In this document: positions 35,192 through 44,065 of the stretch, in pieces
Layout: every line of letters starts with the position of its first letter
How positions within the stretch are numbered: position 1 is the first letter of the stretch
Assembly: GCA_002384855.1 (NCBI GenBank)
Contig: DGBP01000010.1
Coordinates: forward strand, 11,701 to 75,700
Length of the DNA stretch: 64,000 nucleotides
Origin: Nocardioidaceae bacterium UBA4001
GTDB taxonomy: Bacteria > Actinomycetota > Actinomycetes > Propionibacteriales > Nocardioidaceae
Direction of reading: 5' to 3'
Translations under genes and position numbers: made by a program
The notes under the pieces: model-generated
Seen by the model: only the letters and a program-made list of their open reading frames with translations
Told to the model about the DNA's origin: nothing
The model's database searches: none

Positions 35192-36034
35192 GTGGCCACG
35201 ATCCGGATCGGCATCTCCGGGTGGAGCTACCCCGGCTGGCGGGGTGGCTTCTACCCGAAGGGCCTGGTGCAGCGGCGGGAGCTGGCCTACGCCGCCGAAC
35301 GGTTGACCTCGATCGAGATCAACGGGTCGTTCTACTCGCTGCAGCGGCCGAGCAGCTACGCCGCCTGGCGTGCCGAGACCCCCGACGACTTCGTCTTCGC
35401 CGTCAAGGGCGGCCGGTTCATCACCCACCTGAAGAAGCTGGCCGGCGTGGAGACCGCCCTCGCCAACTTCTTCGCCTCCGGGGTCCTGGCGCTCGGGCCC
35501 AAGCTGGGGCCGGTCCTGTGGCAGCTGCCGCCGACGCTCGGGTACGACGCGGACCGGCTCGCCGCCTTCTTCGACCAGCTGCCCCGCACGACCTCTGCGG
35601 CGGCGGAGCTCGCGGCGCGCCACGACGAGAAGGTGCCCGACGACCGCGCGCTCACCGTCGCGGAGGGCGACCGGCCCATCCGGCACGCGCTGGAGGTGCG
35701 GCACCACAGCTTCGCGACGCGTGAGGCGGTCGACCTGCTCCGGGCGCACGACGTCGCCTTCGTGGTCGCCGACACCGCGGGCCGGTGGCCGCTGGTCGAG
35801 GAGGTCACCAGCGACCACATGTACGTCCGGCTGCACGGCGACACCGAGCTGTACGCCAGCGGCTACACGGCCGAGGCGCTCGACCGGTGGGCGCAGAAGG
35901 TGTGCCGGTGGGCCGACGAGGGCCTGGATGTGCACGTCTACCTCGACAACGACGCCAAGGGCTACGCACCCCACGACGCGATGGCGCTGCTCGAACGGGT
36001 CACCGGGCGGCGGCCCGCGCCCTCGGGGCTCTAG
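35192..36034 (+). CDS. DUF72 family protein
   Basis: Protein of 280 aa with the DUF72 TIM-barrel signature: IRIGISGWSYPGWRGGFYP, LTSIEINGSFYSLQRPSSYAAWR, FVFAVKGGRFITHLKKL, LWQLPPTLGYD, ALEVRHHSF and YVRLHGDTELY. The family has structures but no settled biochemical role. Two consecutive GTG codons (35189, 35192) could serve as start. Its TAG stop forms part of the -10 box of the next gene. Confidence 0.9.
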   Translation: MATIRIGISGWSYPGWRGGFYPKGLVQRRELAYAAERLTSIEINGSFYSLQRPSSYAAWRAETPDDFVFAVKGGRFITHLKKLAGVETALANFFASGVLALGPKLGPVLWQLPPTLGYDADRLAAFFDQLPRTTSAAAELAARHDEKVPDDRALTVAEGDRPIRHALEVRHHSFATREAVDLLRAHDVAFVVADTAGRWPLVEEVTSDHMYVRLHGDTELYASGYTAEALDRWAQKVCRWADEGLDVHVYLDNDAKGYAPHDAMALLERVTGRRPAPSGL

Positions 36035-36037
36035 GGT
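36032..36037 (+). promoter_or_regulatory. -10 box overlapping the DUF72 stop codon
   Basis: TAGGGT begins with the DUF72 stop codon TAG and ends 7 nt before the GTG of the lipoate ligase-like gene. No SD is present, so a leaderless start is likely. Confidence 0.5.
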
Positions 36038-36044
36038 CTCCCGC

Positions 36045-36788
36045 GTGGAGCTGATGCGCGGACCGTTGCCCGGAGAGGACCAGGCCCTGGAGATGGCGCT
36101 GGCCCAGTCGATGATGCGGCGGGTCGCTCGTGGCGAGGCCGGAGAGATGGTGCGGGTCTACCGGCCCACCGCCGCAGCGGTCGCCTTCGGTCGACGCGAC
36201 GTGCGGCTGCCCGGCTTCGGCGAGGCCGCGGACGCCGTACGACGGGCGGGCTTCGAGCCGTGCGTGCGGGCGCCGGGCGGTCGGGCGGTGGCCTACACCC
36301 GCGACGCGCTCGTGGTGGACCACGTCGCGCCCGACCCCGAGTGGCCGTCGGGACTCGAGGGGCGGTTCGACGAGTTCGGCGCCCTGTGGACCGGGGTGCT
36401 CGGCGGCCTCGGGGTCGATGCCCGGGTCGGCGAGGTGCCGGGTGAGTACTGCCCAGGCTCGCACAGCGTCAACGCCCGCGGGCGGGTCAAGCTCGTGGGG
36501 ACGGCGCAGCGGATGGTGCGGGGTGCCTGGCTGTTCAGCGCGGTGCTGGTGCTCGACGGCGCCGGGGTGCTGCGGCCGTTGCTGCGAGAGGTGTACGACG
36601 CCCTCGACCTGCCGTTCGACGACGCCTCGGTCGGGTCCTGGGCCGAGGAGGCGCCCGGAGTTGCGGCGGACGAGGTCGAGGCGGCGCTGCTGGCGGCATA
36701 CGACGAGCGCTTCGGGCTCGACCCGGCCGAGCTGCCGGCGTCGCTGGTCGACGAGGCGCGTGCGCTGGTGGGGGACCACCGGGTCTGA
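36045..36788 (+). CDS. Lipoate-protein ligase A-like (BPL/LplA/LipB fold)
   Basis: Protein of 247 aa in the biotin/lipoate transferase superfamily. YRPTAAAVAFGRRD near the N-terminus, a Gly-rich RAPGGRAVAYTRDALVVDHV segment and SVNARGRVKLVGTAQRMVRGAWLFSAVLVLD align with LplA. The Lys in GRVKLVGTAQR is at the position of the catalytic lysine. It may attach lipoate or octanoate to a protein domain, or transfer between proteins. The C-terminal accessory domain is short. Substrate not certain. Confidence 0.8.
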   Translation: MELMRGPLPGEDQALEMALAQSMMRRVARGEAGEMVRVYRPTAAAVAFGRRDVRLPGFGEAADAVRRAGFEPCVRAPGGRAVAYTRDALVVDHVAPDPEWPSGLEGRFDEFGALWTGVLGGLGVDARVGEVPGEYCPGSHSVNARGRVKLVGTAQRMVRGAWLFSAVLVLDGAGVLRPLLREVYDALDLPFDDASVGSWAEEAPGVAADEVEAALLAAYDERFGLDPAELPASLVDEARALVGDHRV

Positions 36789-36799
36789 GCCGGCGCTCG

Positions 36800-37618
36800 T
36801 CACGTGCTGGTCGTGCCCGGTCGCAGCCAGGCGGTCCACCGCTCGATGGCGACGTACCCCATGTGCTCGTAGACCGGCCGCCCGTCGTCACTCGCCACCA
36901 GCACGGCCGGCAGGGACGGATCGGCGAGGGTGGCCGCCCAGGTGACCCCCGCGCCGGCTCCGCGTCCCCGGGCGCTGGCCAGCGCGGCGACGTACTCGAC
37001 GAGGACCAGGCCGGCATGGACGTGGGCCGCCGCCACGGAAGCAGGCTCTCCGTCCGCGTAGCCGAGCCACAACCGGGTGGGCCCGCCCAGGATGCCCGGC
37101 GCGAACAGGTCGCCGGGTGACAGAGGCTCGAGGTCGGGCATCGGGTAGCCGTCCACCAGCACGCGCTCCGCGATCGCGAGCTCGGCGTCGGTCCTCACCT
37201 CCCGGACCTCCACCCCCTCCGGCTTCGGCATACCGCCCGGGCTCGGGAAGCGGACCATCAGCGGCGGGTGGCCCAGGAGGACGAGCCCCTGCCCGGTCAG
37301 GTCGGGGGTCGGCCAGGCACTCAGCAGTAAGTAGGGCACGGACGGCGGGATGACGTCGTCGACCTCGACGAGGAGGCCGGGGTCGTCCAGAGGCTGGAGT
37401 AGCACGACGGGGTTGGTCAGCGCGCCGCGGTCGCCGAGATGAGCGCCGGCCCATCGGTCGGTCCTGCGGTGGGGACGGTCGAGCGCGGTCGCGAGGTCCA
37501 GCGGCCAGGAGGCGTGGACGAGGACGGCCCGGCGGACCAGCGTGTCGTCTGCGGGGAGGTCGGGCTCCCAGCCGTCGGTGAGGTGCTCGTCAGGGGGAGG
37601 GACGATCGACTCGGCCAT
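36800..37618 (-). CDS. GNAT family N-acetyltransferase
   Basis: Protein of 272 aa. The C-terminal half carries the GNAT fold: AHVHAGLVLVEYVAALASARGRGAGAGVTWAATL (beta4 and the R/G-x-x-G-x-A acetyl-CoA loop) and VLVASDDGRPVYEHMGYVAIERW. The N-terminal half (about 1-140) is a degenerate GNAT-like domain, as in double-GNAT proteins. The start is uncertain; an upstream in-frame ATG would add 12 residues. It is convergent with the lipoate ligase-like gene. Substrate unknown. Confidence 0.78.
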   Translation of the reverse strand: MAESIVPPPDEHLTDGWEPDLPADDTLVRRAVLVHASWPLDLATALDRPHRRTDRWAGAHLGDRGALTNPVVLLQPLDDPGLLVEVDDVIPPSVPYLLLSAWPTPDLTGQGLVLLGHPPLMVRFPSPGGMPKPEGVEVREVRTDAELAIAERVLVDGYPMPDLEPLSPGDLFAPGILGGPTRLWLGYADGEPASVAAAHVHAGLVLVEYVAALASARGRGAGAGVTWAATLADPSLPAVLVASDDGRPVYEHMGYVAIERWTAWLRPGTTST

Positions 37619-37728
37619 CTCACGATGGTGCTCTCTCGGGCGGGCGGAGGCCATGGCCCGGTCAGGCGGGGTATGCGGTCGGACGGCTTGTCCTGAGGGG
37701 CGGATCGTACTGGCAGCGGGTCGTGCGC

Positions 37729-39804
37729 TCAGGCGGCTGGGGCGGTCTCGAGGTAGCGGCGGAAGTGGGTGAGGGAGGGGCTTTCATCGGTGTCGATGGC
37801 GGTGTGGAGGACCTGGCCGAGCGGATCGGGGGCTCCGGCCGCCTCGGCAGTCGGGGCCGCCTCGGCCGCCTCGGCCGGTGCGGGGGTGTGGGGTGTGGGG
37901 CGGGCGGCTGCGTGGAGGCGGTCGGTGGCGGGTGCGGTGAGCTGTCGGGTGCCAGTGTTGTCGACGTAGTAGATGGCGCCGTGGGGGGTGCGCCAGAGGT
38001 AGACGCCGGGGAAGGGTTGGGCGAGCTTCCAGCCGCGGCCGTGGGTCTTGACGCGGTGGTGGTAGCCGGTCATGCCGCCGAGGTTGTGCAGTCCGGTCTG
38101 CCCGGGTGTGGGTTTCCCGCCGCCGGTGTCGTCGGTGGTGTCGTCGCCGGTGCCGTCGGGGGTGGGGTGGTAGGCGATGGTGTGGTCTTTCTGTTTGCCG
38201 CGGGTGGTGTTGACGCCGTAGGGGAAGACGTCGTAGGGGGTGCGGAGGTGGAGTGCTTCGGCCATGGATCGGGGGATCTCGTAGGCGTCGGCGGGTGAGA
38301 TGGTCTCGGGGTCGATGACGGGTCTGACGGTGAACCGGGCGTGGGGGCCGAGGATGTGGCGCAGGTAGTCGCTGGTGATCGGGCCTTCGCCCTCCCAGCG
38401 GAGGACGCCGGGGCCGCGGGCGAGGGTTTCGGCGTGGGCGTGGAGGTAGAGGGTGACGGTGGGCAGCATCGAGGCGGGGTCGAGCTGGAACCCGCCGCCG
38501 CGGCAGGGGCAGGGTGGGGGCTGGTCGGGCCGGAAGGGCGTGAAGAACGGTTTCAGCGCCTGGTCGGGATCCGGCTGCGTTGACGGACCTGGCGGCTGCC
38601 CTGTTGACGGGCCTGGTGACTGCCCCGGTGGTGCCTGTTGTTGGGCAGAGGTCTCCCCGGGTACGCGGCTCCCACGGGTGTCATCGGTGGTCCCGGCGGT
38701 GGCGATGCGGGCATCTGTTCCGGGATCGGCTGTTCCCGCGTAGGCGGGTGACTCGCGGTCGGGCTCGTCGTCGCTCGGGCGGTCACCCGGTTCGCCGTCA
38801 TGTGGTGCCGGGTCGGCCCGGCGGTCTGCTTCGCCGACACCGTCGGGAAGGTCGAGGTCGAGCTCGTCGTCCCAGTCCGGGGGTGGTGGGGGCGGGGGAG
38901 CGTTGGGTCGTCCGGTCGAGGTCCCGCCTGCCGGGTCGGACGCGGGCACGTCGTCGGCCGGGTCGGGACGGTCGTTGCCCGGGTCGTCGGGACGGGTGGT
39001 GTCGGTGCCGATTTCGTCGTCGGTGGGGCCGTGGAGGGCTTGGAGAAGGGCGACGGCTTGGGTGGGGTTGGCGAGGAGGAGGACGGCTTTGCTGCGGCGT
39101 TGTTCGAGGGGGTCGGTGTCGCCGAGGTGGGCGAGGGCGTCGGCGTAGTAGGCGATGGTGGCGTCGATGCGGGTCATCTGGGCGGCGCCGGTGCGGACGT
39201 AGAGGGTCTTCTGTCCGTGGTCGTTGGTCTGGCCGACGCGGGCGTACTCCTCGGTGCGGGCTCGGTGTTCGCGGGCGGCGGCGGTGATCGGGTCGGCGGC
39301 GACGACGAGACCGTCGAGGCGGTCGAGGAACCGGGTGAAGGGAAGGCGGCCGTCGGCGTAGCCGGTGATGTGTTCGTCGACGGTGCCGGCCGCGGCGGGG
39401 GTGAGGTCGCGGGTGGCCTGGGCGACCTTTCGGGCCAGGGCGGCGATCACGGTGCCGTGGTCGAGTCCGCGCCACAGGCGGGGCAGGCGGTGGCGGATGT
39501 CGAGGGCGTCGGCCATCAGCCGGCGCGTGGACCAGGTGGTCATCGCCAGGGCGGTGGCGGCTTCGGCGACGGCGAACTCCCAGACCAGGGGGGTGCCGTC
39601 CCCGCCGAGGCGGACGGGCTGCTCGCGGCCGGCGAGGCCGATGACCAGCTCCCCGGCGCGGGAGTCGACGTCGTAGATGTCGGCGAGCTGGGTGGCGACC
39701 AGGAGGATGTCGCGTTCGGCGGCGTCACGGGTGCTGCGGAGCTGGTCGAACGCGGCCAGGCACCCGCCCGCATCCAGCTCGTCGACCTCGATCACCAATG
39801 CCAT
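37729..39804 (-). CDS. DUF222 / 13E12-repeat family protein with degenerate HNH region
   Basis: Protein of 691 aa. The N-terminal DUF222 domain (about 1-260) is helical: LVATQLADIYDVDSRAGELV, WEFAVAEAATALAMTTWSTRRLMADAL, TRIDATIAYYADALAHLG. A long acidic, Pro/Asp-rich disordered linker (about 265-420) follows. The C-terminal HNH-like domain has KDHTIAYHP and GGMTGYHHRVKTHGRGW, which correspond to the DH and HH of HNH, but the two CxxC zinc pairs usual in this family are missing. Such genes occur in many copies in actinobacteria and move between genomes; their function is unknown. TAGTGT (39811-39816) ends 6 nt before the ATG. Confidence 0.88.
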   Translation of the reverse strand: MALVIEVDELDAGGCLAAFDQLRSTRDAAERDILLVATQLADIYDVDSRAGELVIGLAGREQPVRLGGDGTPLVWEFAVAEAATALAMTTWSTRRLMADALDIRHRLPRLWRGLDHGTVIAALARKVAQATRDLTPAAAGTVDEHITGYADGRLPFTRFLDRLDGLVVAADPITAAAREHRARTEEYARVGQTNDHGQKTLYVRTGAAQMTRIDATIAYYADALAHLGDTDPLEQRRSKAVLLLANPTQAVALLQALHGPTDDEIGTDTTRPDDPGNDRPDPADDVPASDPAGGTSTGRPNAPPPPPPPDWDDELDLDLPDGVGEADRRADPAPHDGEPGDRPSDDEPDRESPAYAGTADPGTDARIATAGTTDDTRGSRVPGETSAQQQAPPGQSPGPSTGQPPGPSTQPDPDQALKPFFTPFRPDQPPPCPCRGGGFQLDPASMLPTVTLYLHAHAETLARGPGVLRWEGEGPITSDYLRHILGPHARFTVRPVIDPETISPADAYEIPRSMAEALHLRTPYDVFPYGVNTTRGKQKDHTIAYHPTPDGTGDDTTDDTGGGKPTPGQTGLHNLGGMTGYHHRVKTHGRGWKLAQPFPGVYLWRTPHGAIYYVDNTGTRQLTAPATDRLHAAARPTPHTPAPAEAAEAAPTAEAAGAPDPLGQVLHTAIDTDESPSLTHFRRYLETAPAA

Positions 39805-39810
39805 GAGAAG

Positions 39811-39816
39811 ACACTA
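39811..39816 (-). promoter_or_regulatory. -10 box of leaderless DUF222 promoter
   Basis: TAGTGT on the minus strand ends 6 nt before the ATG at 39804, with no SD between. A 10-bp perfect palindrome (39856-39865) lies about 40 bp further upstream. Confidence 0.5.
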
Positions 39817-39855
39817 GAAGAGACCACCGACACTCTCCGGAACCCCGAGAACCCC

Positions 39856-39865
39856 TTGTGCACAA
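39856..39865. promoter_or_regulatory. TTGTGCACAA palindrome upstream of DUF222 gene
   Basis: A perfect 10-bp palindrome lies about 50 nt before the predicted transcript start of the DUF222 gene and just beyond the end of the DUF6458 gene. It could be an operator. It shares GCACAA with the arms of the 24062-24131 element, which may be chance. Confidence 0.3.
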
Positions 39866-39894
39866 CGGGATCAGGTCCGTGGTCCGTCCCGCGG

Positions 39895-40215
39895 TCAGTA
39901 CGGCCCCGGTCCCCGATGGGCGTCGTGCCCGAGGTGCTGGCCGGCGTGGCTCTCGAGGCCGTCGGAGTCGTCGGTCACGACCTCGTGGGTCACAGTCTCG
40001 TGCACCGTCGCCGCGCCCGTCGTACCGGCGGGCCCGTGCTCGACGTGCCGGACGACCCGCTCAGCGCGCTTCTCCCGCCGGGCATAGGCCATGATCGCCG
40101 CACCGGCCAACATGAAGATGAGCCCCACCGTCTGCACGTCGAGGACGTTGGTGTCCTTGCGGACCGCGAACGCCAGGATCGCGCCGACGATGACGAGGAT
40201 GATGCCTGGTGCCAC
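39895..40215 (-). CDS. DUF6458-like small membrane protein
   Basis: Protein of 106 aa with two N-terminal transmembrane helices (APGIILVIVGAILAFAVR and LIFMLAGAAIMAY) separated by a short loop, KDTNVLDVQTVG. A basic strip and a His/Thr-rich hydrophilic tail follow. The two-helix pattern with VDVQTVGxIxMxxG resembles DUF6458. The GTG at 40215 has GAGAGAGG upstream; an earlier GTG at 40242 is possible. Function unknown. Confidence 0.7.
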   Translation of the reverse strand: MAPGIILVIVGAILAFAVRKDTNVLDVQTVGLIFMLAGAAIMAYARREKRAERVVRHVEHGPAGTTGAATVHETVTHEVVTDDSDGLESHAGQHLGHDAHRGPGPY

Positions 40216-40400
40216 GAAGAGCCTCTCTCTCGGACAGGTCACGCAAGCTGTGGTGCGGACGGTTCGACCTCAAGAGGTGCCCACGGAGGGGCGACGAGAA
40301 ACGCGGTCAACCGTCGCTGGGCGCAAGCCCCACGGGAGGTTCCATCCTCGGCGCAGGAACGGTCCGCCGACCGGAACAGCTTCTGACCTGGACTGAAAAG

Positions 40401-40473
40401 TGCCCCCGGCAGGATTCGAACCTGCGACGCACGGTTTAGGAAACCGACGCTCTATCCCCTGAGCTACGAGGGC
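40401..40473 (-). tRNA. tRNA-Arg (anticodon CCT)
   Basis: The minus strand folds into a complete cloverleaf: acceptor GCCCTCG/CGGGGGC (one G-T pair), D-arm GCTC/GAGC, anticodon loop TTCCTAA with CCT at 40438-40440, T-arm GCAGG-TTCGAAT-CCTGC, discriminator A. CCA is not encoded. It reads AGG codons. A TATCCT -10 box lies upstream near 40526 on the same strand, and a short T-run (CTTTT) follows the 3' end. Confidence 0.95.
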
Positions 40474-40635
40474 GGCCCACGGAAGGAGACCCGAGACCTC
40501 GGGCGTCCGCCGTGCTGCGGCAAGGATAGTCCAGGGTCAGCGAGCGCTTGCGAGCCACCGTCCTGACCGCCCCGCCGGCTGAGAAGATGCCGGCGCGGCA
40601 CCTCCACCACTGCCTGGACCGGGTGGTTCCTGCGC

Positions 40636-41034
40636 CTACGCCGTGCGCGCCGCGGCTGAGCGGCCGCCGCGGCCGGTGCGTCCCGGCCGCCGCGGAGCAC
40701 GCAGCACGACGACGTACGACGCGACCGCGACGGCGATCATGCCCAGCCACACCGCCACCTCGTACTGCGCGGGGTAGAGCACGTCGCGCAGGTAGTAGGC
40801 GGTGAAGCTGTCGTCGTACGGCGTCCGCCCGGCCTGCACGAGCAGCCATTTCTCCAAAGCCGTCAGCGGGCAGCCGATCGGGGTCACCGTCACCACGACC
40901 GACCAGATCGTGGAGATGACGTGCGGCGCCAGCCACAGCAGGCTGCGCAGCCCGAGGAACCCGCCGACCGTCGCGTAGACGAGGTACGCCAGGTGCACGA
41001 GCACGACGATGCCCGCGGCGAGCAGGGCTGCCAT
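40636..41034 (-). CDS. DUF2784 membrane protein
   Basis: Protein of 132 aa with about four helices. The pattern ALLAAGIVVLVHLAYLVYATVGGFLGLR, IWSVVVTVTPIGCPLTALEKWLLVQAG and YDDSFTAYYLRDVLYP is the DUF2784 signature. The ATG at 41034 is favoured because TACGGT (41041-41046, minus strand) ends exactly 6 nt upstream, implying a leaderless start; an in-frame ATG 12 codons earlier is an alternative. Function unknown. Confidence 0.82.
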   Translation of the reverse strand: MAALLAAGIVVLVHLAYLVYATVGGFLGLRSLLWLAPHVISTIWSVVVTVTPIGCPLTALEKWLLVQAGRTPYDDSFTAYYLRDVLYPAQYEVAVWLGMIAVAVASYVVVLRAPRRPGRTGRGGRSAAARTA

Positions 41035-41159
41035 GTGCTGACCGTACGGGGCACGGACGACCTCGCACATGGGTCGAACGACTCATGTCGGACCACCTCC
41101 TCGGGCTACTCCCGGAGGGGTCACACGACTCAGGCGCCGGGACCCGCTTCGTCGCTTCA

Positions 41160-42701
41160 ATGAATGTCGTGACCCTGCTGAGGTCCCCGGTGCCCCCTGC
41201 CGTGGGTGCGGAGGCCGGCGGGACGAGACCCCGACCGGTCCTGCTGTGGGTGTGCCTCGCGGTGGTGCTGGTGCGGGCGACGTACGTCCTCCAGCCACTG
41301 CGCAGCGACGAGGGCGGCTACCTCCTCGCCGCGCGCCAGTGGCACTCCTCCGGCGAGTTCCTGTACGGCGACTACTACGTCGACCGGCCCCCGCTGTTGA
41401 TGCTGATCTTCCGGGTTGCCGCCCTCACCGACTGGGACCCGATGATCCGGGTCCTCGCGATCCCGTTCGCGCTCCTGGCCGTGGTCGCCGGCTGGTCGGC
41501 CGGGCAGGTGCTCGGCGGCCGCACCGGGGCGATCTGGGCCGCGGTGACGGCGGGTGCCCTCATGTCCACCCCGGCGCTGGCCGCCGACCAGGCCGATGGG
41601 GAGCTCTTCGCCGCGGCGCTGGTCCTGGCCGCCCTGGCCCTCGCGCTCCGCGCCTGGGAGGGACGCGGGCCGGCGAGACTGTGGCACGCCGTGGGGGCCG
41701 GGGTGCTCGCCGGCGCGGCGCCCCTGGTGAAGCAGAACTTCCTCGAGGGCCTCCTCTTCGCCGGCGTGCTCGTCGCAGTGGCGCTCCTCCGGGCGGGGGG
41801 CGACCCGGTGACGCGAGGCAGGGCGACCTCGTTCGCTGCGGCGGTGGCCACCGGAGCCGCGGTCCCCTACCTGCTCGTGTGGGCGTGGGCGGCGTCGTCC
41901 GGGTTCTCGGTCGCGACGCTGTGGGCGGACCTGCTCGGCTTCCGCGGCGCGGCCTTCGACGTGATCTGGTCCGCCCACTCGCGCGCTCCCCTCGACCGGT
42001 CCCTGCAGCTGCTCGCACTCGGGCTGGTCAGCGGGCTCCTCCTCGTCGTCGGCGCGTGGTTCGCGGCGGCCCGGCCGTGGCGCAGCGCGACCGGCCCGGT
42101 CGGGTGGGCGGTCACGGCGGTCCTCGGGTACGGCGCCGTGGCGATCGTCGCGGGGGGCAGCTACTGGCCGCACTACCTGATCGAGCTGGTGCCCGGAACG
42201 GCCCTCGCCGCCGGGGCCCTCGCTCCGCTCGCCGCACGCGCCTGGATGGGCTGGGTGGTGGGGTTCGTCGCCGGCACGAGCATCCTTGGCTGCGTCGTCC
42301 TGGGCGCGGCCTACCTCGCCGTTCCCGGGGTGTGGTTCCAGGAGCGTACGGGGCAGTGGCTCGCAGCCTCAGGACGTCCGGGGGACACCGCGGTCGTGAC
42401 CTACGGCAACCCCTCGGTCCTCGAAGCGGCGGACATGGCGTCGCCGTACCCCCATCTGTGGAGCCTCCCGATGCGCACCCTGGACCCGGACCAGACCCGT
42501 CTGCGGCAGACGCTCGAGGGCCCGGACGCGCCCACCTGGTTGGTGCAGGTGCACGGGCTCAACACCTGGCGGGTCGACGAGGACGGGCGGCTCCGGAGGC
42601 TGGTCCAGGAGCGCTACCGGGTCGTCGCAGAGGTGTGCGGAAGCCCCGTGCTCCTGCGCGCCGACCTCACCCGCGACCTGGCTCCGCCGCCGGTGTGCTG
42701 A
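41160..42701 (+). CDS. Polytopic membrane glycosyltransferase-like protein (GT39/ArnT type)
   Basis: Protein of 513 aa with about 11 helices. The first loop has LQPLRSDEGGYLLAARQWH and FLYGDYYVDRPPLL, including the Asp-Glu expected for lipid-phosphate sugar donors. The C-terminal extracytoplasmic domain has WSLPMRTLDPD and GPDAPTWLVQVHGLNTW. It is a clear paralog of the gene at 15285-16814. The start is uncertain: the ATG at 41160 lacks a good SD, and the ATG at 41085 and GTG at 41169 are in frame. The LCP gene follows 47 bp later on the same strand, which fits a cell-wall glycopolymer role. Confidence 0.8.
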   Translation: MNVVTLLRSPVPPAVGAEAGGTRPRPVLLWVCLAVVLVRATYVLQPLRSDEGGYLLAARQWHSSGEFLYGDYYVDRPPLLMLIFRVAALTDWDPMIRVLAIPFALLAVVAGWSAGQVLGGRTGAIWAAVTAGALMSTPALAADQADGELFAAALVLAALALALRAWEGRGPARLWHAVGAGVLAGAAPLVKQNFLEGLLFAGVLVAVALLRAGGDPVTRGRATSFAAAVATGAAVPYLLVWAWAASSGFSVATLWADLLGFRGAAFDVIWSAHSRAPLDRSLQLLALGLVSGLLLVVGAWFAAARPWRSATGPVGWAVTAVLGYGAVAIVAGGSYWPHYLIELVPGTALAAGALAPLAARAWMGWVVGFVAGTSILGCVVLGAAYLAVPGVWFQERTGQWLAASGRPGDTAVVTYGNPSVLEAADMASPYPHLWSLPMRTLDPDQTRLRQTLEGPDAPTWLVQVHGLNTWRVDEDGRLRRLVQERYRVVAEVCGSPVLLRADLTRDLAPPPVC

Positions 42702-42748
42702 CCCCGCGCGGAGCGGGCGAGTGGAGTTTTGCAGGAGCCGGGGACACA

Positions 42749-44002
42749 ATGGACGACGGTCCGCACCCACCGGCGTGGCCCCACACGACCCCGTCCGACG
42801 CACCGGACCCGACAGAAGGCCCTCCCCCTGTGTCCCGTCACCGCGACCACGACGTCGCGCGCCAGCGCGCGACGCGCATCGCCTCCCTGACGGCGATCGT
42901 GGTGACCTTGGCGGTGGTCTTCGGCGGGCTCTTCGTCTACCAGAAGCTCAGCGGCAACATCACCGGAGTGGACACCGACTCGCTCCTTGGCGACGACCGC
43001 CCCGACAAGGAGGTCGTCGAGACCGAGGAGCTCGACCCGCTGAACATCCTCCTGCTCGGCTCGGACGAGCGCGAGGGCCAGGCGGCCAACATCGGCGGCG
43101 AGAGCCCGGGCCTGTCCGACACGACGATCCTGCTGCACCTGTCCGCCGACCGTGAGCGGGCCTACGGCGTCAGCATCCCGCGCGACTCGATGGTCGAGCG
43201 CCCCGAGTGCTACACGCCTGAGGGCGACACCATCCCCGGCGAGCTCGCGATGTTCAACACCGCCTACGCGCTCGGCGGTCCCGGCTGCACGCAGCGCACC
43301 GTCGAGCAGCTCACGGGCATCCGGGTCGACCACTTCGTCGTCGTGAAGTTCGACGGGTTCGAGCACATGGTCGACGCCCTCGACGGCGTCCCCCTCTGCG
43401 TGCCGGAGGAGGTCAACGACGACGTCGGCAAGATCTACCTCCCGGCCGGCCGCTACGAGGCGGACGGCAAGCAGGCCCTCGACTACGTGCGCCTGCGCCA
43501 CGAGCTGTCCGAGAACGGCGACATCGGCCGGATGGCACGCCAGCAGGTCTTCCTCGCCTCGATGGCGAGCAAGGCCATCTCGGCGGGCACGCTGGTGAAC
43601 CCTCCGCGCCTGTACAAGTTCCTCGACGCGGCCACCAAGTCGCTGATCACCGACGACGAGCTGGCGAACCTCAGGGACCTCGCGAGCCTGGCCAACCAGG
43701 TGCGCAACATCGGCCTGGACAAGATCCAGTTCATGACCGTGCCGTGGGAGTGGTACCCCGAGGACCCCAACCGCGTGCAGTGGGCCCCGGAGGCCACCAA
43801 GCTCTGGAGCCGCCTCGAGCAGGACCTGACGCTCACGCCCAAGCAGGCCAAGGACGTGACCACGGCGGCGGACGCCCCGGGCAGCAAGCCGCAGCCCTCG
43901 AAGAGCCCCAGCGGGTCCGCCGGCACGTCCCCGTCTCCGTCGCAGACACCCACCGCCGAGGACGGCACGCTCGCCGCGGACGAGAACGGCGTCTGCCTCT
44001 GA
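42749..44002 (+). CDS. LytR-CpsA-Psr family cell-wall ligase
   Basis: Protein of 417 aa: cytoplasmic N-terminus, one transmembrane helix (about 50-72), extracytoplasmic LCP domain (about 100-320), then a Lys-rich and Ser/Pro-rich tail. LCP motifs: LNILLLGSDEREGQ, GLSDTTILLHLSADRERAYGVSIPRDSMV, NTAYALGGPGCTQRTVEQLTGI, VDHFVVVKFDGF and YVRLRHELSENGDIGRMARQQVFL. The Arg and Asp residues that bind pyrophosphate lipid are present. Such enzymes transfer glycopolymers from a lipid carrier to peptidoglycan. AGGAG and GGGGA lie upstream of the ATG. A hairpin terminator follows. Confidence 0.93.
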   Translation: MDDGPHPPAWPHTTPSDAPDPTEGPPPVSRHRDHDVARQRATRIASLTAIVVTLAVVFGGLFVYQKLSGNITGVDTDSLLGDDRPDKEVVETEELDPLNILLLGSDEREGQAANIGGESPGLSDTTILLHLSADRERAYGVSIPRDSMVERPECYTPEGDTIPGELAMFNTAYALGGPGCTQRTVEQLTGIRVDHFVVVKFDGFEHMVDALDGVPLCVPEEVNDDVGKIYLPAGRYEADGKQALDYVRLRHELSENGDIGRMARQQVFLASMASKAISAGTLVNPPRLYKFLDAATKSLITDDELANLRDLASLANQVRNIGLDKIQFMTVPWEWYPEDPNRVQWAPEATKLWSRLEQDLTLTPKQAKDVTTAADAPGSKPQPSKSPSGSAGTSPSPSQTPTAEDGTLAADENGVCL

Positions 44003-44004
44003 CC

Positions 44005-44035
44005 CGACGGGTCGGTCCGCCGGACCCGGCCGTCG
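44005..44035 (+). terminator. Hairpin terminator after the LCP gene
   Basis: CGACGG (44005-44010) pairs with CCGTCG (44030-44035), and inside it GGTCC (44014-44018) pairs with GGACC (44022-44026) around a GCC loop; symmetric 3x3 internal loops separate the helices. It begins 2 nt after the stop codon and is followed by CCTTT. Strong stem and weak T-run, as is usual in high-GC actinobacteria. Confidence 0.6.
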
Positions 44036-44065
44036 CCTTTGTGCGGCTCGCTCGTTGGGTGACCC

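Noticed and set aside
39856..39865. LexA (SOS) box for the TTGTGCACAA palindrome
   Set aside because: It does not match the actinobacterial LexA consensus as I know it (GAAC-4-GTTC type).
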